DNA of 64,000 nt from SG8-30 sp963710135. GTDB lineage: Bacteria; Pseudomonadota; Gammaproteobacteria; Steroidobacterales; Steroidobacteraceae. The stretch covers positions 434,001-498,000 of the forward strand of contig CAVPYY010000003.1 of assembly GCA_963710135.1 (NCBI GenBank), in the 5' to 3' direction. Numbering within the stretch: the stretch's first letter is position 1; each line of letters starts with the position of its first letter. Positions 60,083-64,000 of the stretch are shown piece after piece. The notes under the pieces are model-generated. The model saw only the letters and a list, made by a program, of their open reading frames with translations. It was not told the DNA's origin and searched no databases. The position numbers were made by a program, and so were the translations under genes.

Positions 60083-62512
60083 TCAGAAGTCGAAGTCGTA
60101 GGTCAGGCGCAGGCCGATCTCGCGCGGACGCAGCACGTCCTTGTAGTAGCGGCGAAGCACCACGGGCGTGCCGTTGATGTCGGACGAGTTGCGTATGTAC
60201 GCGGGCGTATTGCGCGCGCCGGTCTCGGCGTACTTGTCCCACAGGTTGTCCGCATAGAGCGCGGCCCCCCAGGCACCGCTCTTCCACTCGACCGACGCCT
60301 GATGGATGGCGTAGCCGCCGAGCGCCTCGCCGTCACCGCGATTGCCGGTGCGGGTGAGCACGTCGCCGACCGCCGCGATGCCGTAGTTCAGCGTGAAATC
60401 CTGGCCGTTGAGCGGCAGGTCATAGGCGATGAACAGGCTGCCCTGCTGCTCCGGCGAGCCGGGCAGGCGATCGCCCGACAAACCGTCGATGAAGACCGTG
60501 TCAAAGCCAACCGGCGGAATGGTGGTAATCAGGTCCGGCGCATCCTCGGACAACTCGGCCTTGGCGTACGAATAGCTGGCGCGGATCGACAGCCGGTCCG
60601 TGGCCTGCCAGTCGGCGGACAGGTCGAAGCCCGTGCTCTCCGCGCCCTCGCCGTTCTTGCGGATCGGCAGCTGGGCGTTGACCGTCGTGGCCGCGAGCTG
60701 CGGGTCCTGCCAGTCGATGAAGAACACCGAGCCGTTCAGGGTCAGGCGGTTGTCCAGCCAGCGGGTGCGCACGCCGATCTCGTAGTTGGTGGTGCTGTCC
60801 GGGAAGTACTCCAGCTCGTCCGGCAGGGCGCAGGCGACCTGCTGCGGCGGCAGCGGATTCGGGCAGGGCGCGACGCCGTTGGAATTGCCGATGCGGTAGC
60901 CCTCGCTCACCGTCAGGAACACCATGGCGTCGTCGGTGATGTCGTAGGAGGTGTTGAACTTGAACAGGAAGCCGTCGTCGTCCTGCCCGCCGGCCTCGAA
61001 GTCGAGGTTGATCTCGTCGGGACCCGCGCCGCCAAACACCGTGTTGAACAGCGGGAAATCCACGGCGTCCTGGGTCTTCAGCGAATAGTCGTACCAGCGC
61101 GCGCCGAGCGTCACCTGCCAGGCATCGGTGAACTGCCAGCTGAGCTCGCCGTAGAGCGCCATCTCCTCGAGCTTGGTGCGGTTCGCCGAGAAGTACTCCA
61201 GGTTGTCGGGACGCACCTGGTCGCCGCCGAACTCGGCCACCGCGAACTCGCTGAAGCCCGGCGTGAACTCCTTGCTGGTGTTCTCGCCGTCGAGGTTGTT
61301 GTAGAACGCGCCGACGATCCACGACAGCCGGCCGTCGCTGGTCGACACCAGCCGGAGCTCCTGGGTGAAGATCGAGTCGTCCTGGTCCTCGCGGGTGAAC
61401 GCGGTGAACGCGGGGAAGGCCTCGTACGAATAGTCGAGCGTGATCAGCAGGTCGGTCTGGTCGCGCTGCCCGCCTTCCTTGTACGTCGAATAGCCGGTGG
61501 CGGAGGTCAGCTCGGCGAATCCGAGGTCGGCGGTCACTTCGAGCGCGGTCAGCTGGTTCTTGCGCTCGTTCGGCTCCGGCACGCGCAGGCCCGACACGTA
61601 GCGGCCGGTGCCGAAGGCCTGGCGGCTGTTGATCGTGCGCCCGCCGACACGCTGGTCCTGCATGTAGTAGGTCAGGTTGGCGTCGACGATGTCGTTCGGC
61701 TGCCAGCGCAGGCCGACGCGGCCGGACAGGGTGCGCTCGTAGTCGGCATCCTTGCGTCGCGTCAGGTTGTTGGAGACCGCGGCCGGATTGGTGAGATCCA
61801 CATTCGGGCTCGACACGCCGATGCGCTGCACCAGGTAGTCATAGTCGATGAAGCCCGGATCGTCCAGGTAGTCGGCGTTCAGGCGCAGCGCGAGGGTCTC
61901 GCCGACCGGCAGGTTGAGGGTCAGGCCACTCTCGCTGCCGAAGCCGTCGCTCTGCGACAGGGCGTAGGCGTTGGCGCGCAGGTTCAGCGAGGACTCGCCG
62001 AGCACCGGCCGGCGCGGGATGTAGCGGATGGCACCGCCCATCGTGCCGGCGCCGTACAGCGTGCCCTGCGGGCCGAGCAGCACCTCGATGCGCTCCATGT
62101 CCGTCGGCTTGAGGTCGACGTACAGCGGGATCTCGCCGATGTAGGTGGCAACGGTGCCGCCGGAGTCGTTGCCGAGCGCTTCCGACGAGGCGACCGGGTC
62201 GGCGTTCAGGCCGCGCACCACGATCGAGTTCGACGAGCGCGCGCCCTGGTCGAGCACGAACAGGCCCGGGGTGGAGCGCGCCAGGTCGGCCAGCTCGCCG
62301 ACGCCGCGGGTGACGAGCTCCTGCCCGCTGACCGCTGCGATATTGAATGGAATGTCCTGCACGCTCGCCTCACGGCGCGTGGCAGTGACGGTGATCTCTT
62401 CGAGGGTGGCCGTGCTCTCGGCAGCAGCCATCGGTACGGTGGCGGTGCCGAGCACCGTGGCGACGGCAACCGCGAGCGAGCGGCGAGAGGGGTTCTGGTT
62501 CACGCGCAACAT
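60083..62512 (-). CDS. TonB-dependent receptor
   Basis: 809-aa outer-membrane receptor. Signal peptide to about residue 31; a TonB box-like EEITVTATRRE follows; plug domain with SIVVRGLN and GGAIRYIPRRP; the barrel ends with the C-terminal Phe in LRLTYDFDF. Features of the plug and barrel (LLGPQGTLYGAGTMGGAIRY) are of the large proteobacterial receptor group with many sterol-, sugar- or peptide-related members; the ligand cannot be assigned. A promoter is proposed at 62537-62564. Confidence 0.93.
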   Translation of the reverse strand: MLRVNQNPSRRSLAVAVATVLGTATVPMAAAESTATLEEITVTATRREASVQDIPFNIAAVSGQELVTRGVGELADLARSTPGLFVLDQGARSSNSIVVRGLNADPVASSEALGNDSGGTVATYIGEIPLYVDLKPTDMERIEVLLGPQGTLYGAGTMGGAIRYIPRRPVLGESSLNLRANAYALSQSDGFGSESGLTLNLPVGETLALRLNADYLDDPGFIDYDYLVQRIGVSSPNVDLTNPAAVSNNLTRRKDADYERTLSGRVGLRWQPNDIVDANLTYYMQDQRVGGRTINSRQAFGTGRYVSGLRVPEPNERKNQLTALEVTADLGFAELTSATGYSTYKEGGQRDQTDLLITLDYSYEAFPAFTAFTREDQDDSIFTQELRLVSTSDGRLSWIVGAFYNNLDGENTSKEFTPGFSEFAVAEFGGDQVRPDNLEYFSANRTKLEEMALYGELSWQFTDAWQVTLGARWYDYSLKTQDAVDFPLFNTVFGGAGPDEINLDFEAGGQDDDGFLFKFNTSYDITDDAMVFLTVSEGYRIGNSNGVAPCPNPLPPQQVACALPDELEYFPDSTTNYEIGVRTRWLDNRLTLNGSVFFIDWQDPQLAATTVNAQLPIRKNGEGAESTGFDLSADWQATDRLSIRASYSYAKAELSEDAPDLITTIPPVGFDTVFIDGLSGDRLPGSPEQQGSLFIAYDLPLNGQDFTLNYGIAAVGDVLTRTGNRGDGEALGGYAIHQASVEWKSGAWGAALYADNLWDKYAETGARNTPAYIRNSSDINGTPVVLRRYYKDVLRPREIGLRLTYDFDF

Positions 62513-62536
62513 CCAGAGTTGGTGGAGGAGGCGCTT

Positions 62537-62564
62537 AGTGTAGGGAGTTCCCCACCGCGATCAA
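62537..62564 (-). promoter_or_regulatory. Promoter of the TonB-dependent receptor gene
   Basis: Minus strand: TTGATC (62564-62559), 16-bp spacer, TACACT (62542-62537). The ATG of the receptor is 25 bp downstream of the -10. No Fur-like or other operator was recognised. Confidence 0.5.
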
Positions 62565-62591
62565 GCGATGTTGCAGATTTACAACGGCGGT

Positions 62592-63119
62592 TCAGCGCTG
62601 CCGGCGCTCGCGCATCAGGCGCTGGCGCTGCTCCGGTGAGAGCTGCCGCCAGCGCTCCCGCAGCCGCTGCCGCTGCTCGGGCGACAGCTGCTGCCAGCGG
62701 TCACGCAACTCCTCGCGCCGCTCCGGCGGCAGCTCCTGGTAGCGGCGGTAGGCCTCGCGCAGCTCCTCACGCTGTTCGGGTGAGAGGCTGCGGAAGCTGC
62801 GCCAGCGCTCGCGAACCCGCGCCTGCTCCTCGGGCGGCAGCGCCTGCCACTGTTGCCAGCGCTCGCGGGCGCGGGCGCGCTGTTCGGGCGACATGCCGAG
62901 CCAGCGTTCCGTGCCGCGCAGGATGGCCTGCTGGCGTCCCGGTGGCAGCGTGTCCCAGTTGTCGCGGAAGCGCTCCAGCAGCTCCTGCTGGTCGGTACTC
63001 AGCGCGCTCCAGGCGACGCCTGCGGGCGCGGTGTCGTCCTGCGCCACCGCCGGCAATGCCGCGGCCATGCAGACCAGCGCCAGGAGCAGGGCCGGCAAAT
63101 CAAGAAGTCTGCTGTTCAT
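62592..63119 (-). CDS. DUF3106-type charged repeat protein, exported
   Basis: 175 aa with a signal peptide (about residues 1-24, ending PAVAQ). The rest is a run of charged helical repeats, LSPEQRxxLRERWxx, very rich in Arg, Glu and Gln, as in DUF3106 proteins. Such proteins are often encoded with an ECF sigma and a short anti-sigma-like protein, as here. An alternative ATG at 63125 lies two codons upstream. Overlaps the end of the upstream small gene. Confidence 0.78.
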   Translation of the reverse strand: MNSRLLDLPALLLALVCMAAALPAVAQDDTAPAGVAWSALSTDQQELLERFRDNWDTLPPGRQQAILRGTERWLGMSPEQRARARERWQQWQALPPEEQARVRERWRSFRSLSPEQREELREAYRRYQELPPERREELRDRWQQLSPEQRQRLRERWRQLSPEQRQRLMRERRQR

Positions 63120-63333
63120 GCTCATCCACCTCGGGCTGGCGCTCCGCCGCGTCCTTCGCTCGTTCGAGGTCGCCCGACAGAAGTGCCTTGCCCAGTTCAT
63201 CGTCCGTATCCACTTCCTCGCCGAGGAACTCGAAAAAAGCCGCCGCCATGTCGGCCTCGCTGGCCGGCGGCGCAGCCGCGGCCGCGAACGGCAGCGCCGA
63301 CATCACACCCAGCACCCAGTCGCGGGCGGCCAT
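63100..63333 (-). CDS. Small hypothetical protein in the sigma-factor cluster
   Basis: 77 aa with a signal-like N-terminus (VLGVMSALPFAAAAAPP) and an acidic remainder (FFEFLGEEVDTDDELGKALL, then EVDEHEQQTS). It starts 3 bp after the upstream stop and overlaps the DUF3106 gene. No family recognised; probably a co-regulated periplasmic protein. Confidence 0.6.
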   Translation of the reverse strand: MAARDWVLGVMSALPFAAAAAPPASEADMAAAFFEFLGEEVDTDDELGKALLSGDLERAKDAAERQPEVDEHEQQTS

Positions 63334-63336
63334 ACC

Positions 63337-63699
63337 TCAGCCGACACCATCGCCGGCGTCGGCCATCGCCGCGAACACGTAGAAGTCCGGGTCCTCGCCG
63401 AGCAGCTCCAGGTCCTCGCCAGCCGTGAACAGGTTGAAGTCCTCGGCGCCCGCGAGCAGCGGGGCGGGCGGTGCGTCGACGGGGCTGCCCGGCTGCAGCA
63501 CGATCGCCACGGCGAGCGCGACCGATGCCGCGGCGGCGAGCGGCGCATAGCGCACCATCCAGCCGCGCGGGCGCCCGAGTTCGGCGACGGCGGCATGCCG
63601 CGCCTGCGTCAGGCGCGAGCGGGTCGCGCCATCGAGCCGCTCGACACTGGCGTCGAAGGCGGCGCGCGCCTGCTGCTCGAAACTGCCATCGTCCTTCAT
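63337..63699 (-). CDS. Anti-sigma-factor-like membrane protein (DUF3619-like)
   Basis: 120 aa: a soluble N-terminus (FEQQARAAFDASVERLDGAT), one membrane segment (YAPLAAAASVALAVAIVL, about residues 51-68) and an acidic C-terminal region. This fits the small proteins located behind ECF sigma genes that may bind the sigma factor. Its ATG overlaps the sigma stop (ATGA). No zinc-type anti-sigma Cys motif is present. Confidence 0.65.
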   Translation of the reverse strand: MKDDGSFEQQARAAFDASVERLDGATRSRLTQARHAAVAELGRPRGWMVRYAPLAAAASVALAVAIVLQPGSPVDAPPAPLLAGAEDFNLFTAGEDLELLGEDPDFYVFAAMADAGDGVG

Positions 63700-64000
63700 G
63701 ATTCAGCCTCCAGGAGTCGCGCCTTCAGGCTCTGCACGGCTCGAAAATAATGTGTCTTCACGCTGCCTTCGGAGCAGCCCATCGCAATCGCGGTGCCGGC
63801 CACGTCGAGACCCTCCAGCGCCCGCATCACGAAGGCTTCACGCTGGCGCTCCGGCAGTGCGGCCAGGCCAGCCTCCAGGGTTGCCATGGCCTGCTCGCTC
63901 TCCAGGATCTGCGCCGGTCCGCCCGCCGGGTCCGGCGCGGTCTCCACCGGATCGACGGCATCGGGATCTGCCGCAGCCCGCCCCGGCAGCCAGGCCATCA
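63696..64000 (-). CDS. RNA polymerase ECF sigma factor (5' part outside the window)
   Basis: About 100 C-terminal residues are visible. Region 4 is clear: LEAGLAALPERQREAFVMRA, then LDVAGTAIAMGCSEGSVKTH with the helix-turn-helix, and YFRAVQSLKARLLE. Region 2 lies beyond the right edge, so the true start is not in this window. First gene of the sigma - anti-sigma-like - small protein - DUF3106 cluster. Confidence 0.85.
   Translation of the reverse strand, partial: MAWLPGRAAADPDAVDPVETAPDPAGGPAQILESEQAMATLEAGLAALPERQREAFVMRALEGLDVAGTAIAMGCSEGSVKTHYFRAVQSLKARLLEAES

Noticed and set aside
60014..63382. An open frame of 1,122 codons on the plus strand
   Set aside because: It is antisense to the well-supported TonB-dependent receptor and its neighbours, has no domains, and is an effect of high GC.

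Overview
The window is very GC-rich chromosomal DNA with densely packed genes, most likely from a phototrophic gammaproteobacterium. The gammaproteobacterial call rests on a ubiE-ubiJ-ubiB operon and the general gene repertoire. The phototrophic call rests on a pucBA pair encoding LH2 antenna peptides with a PucC-type protein behind it. The order cannot be fixed from this sequence. No phage, plasmid origin, tRNA, rRNA or CRISPR array was recognised.

Layout. 1-4055: 3' part of hslU, then a GAF-GGDEF cyclase, a nucleotidyltransferase-like protein, a DUF971 protein and a YbaN-like membrane protein. 4065-7876: glycolate oxidase glcDEF (minus strand). 8005-11022: ubiE-ubiJ-ubiB. 11036-15245: minus-strand run of small soluble proteins, an M23 peptidase and a phospholipase D lipoprotein. 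15268-21954: a complete trp operon (trpL-E-G-D-C-F-B-A, minus strand) with a promoter, a Trp-rich leader peptide and an intrinsic attenuator. 22048-23799: persulfide-dioxygenase-like hydrolase divergent from a TauE/SafE exporter. 23939-28155: dabBA (energy-coupled inorganic carbon uptake), then a convergent MATE pump. 29619-33441: thiolase, a composite palindromic repeat element, and homogentisate dioxygenase plus a fumarylacetoacetase-family hydrolase. 33533-37029: gabD, a Bcr/CflA-type transporter and a two-domain VOC protein. 37114-46134: hemN, a TonB-like protein, an S46 peptidase, ExoD, YceI/cytochrome b561, a methyltransferase, an ASCH protein and def. 46138-49117: pucC, pucA, pucB and an unusual protein with a C-terminal tandem repeat. 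49266-54893: a fructosamine-kinase-like protein, a 5'-3' exonuclease, an HNH nuclease and pntAB. 54996-64000: a beta-barrel protein, a dienelactone hydrolase, DUF3313, a TPR-sulfotransferase, a TonB-dependent receptor, and a DUF3106/anti-sigma-like/ECF sigma cluster cut by the right edge.

How it fits together. LH2, DabAB, glycolate oxidase, transhydrogenase and a sulfide/persulfide module would suit a mixotrophic or autotrophic phototroph that takes up inorganic carbon and recycles glycolate. This is inference; no RuBisCO or reaction-centre gene lies in the window.

Sequence quality. hslU (1-1267) and the trp structural genes (15268-21810) are broken by many single-base slips although the protein segments stay highly conserved. 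Single slips also occur in glcF, gabD (two), pucC, the HNH gene and pntB. In five of these six, correcting the slips gives full-length proteins of normal size, so sequence error is the likeliest cause. Three copies of one palindromic repeat family and a composite array of a second family lie within a few bases of stop codons and are the most striking non-coding features.
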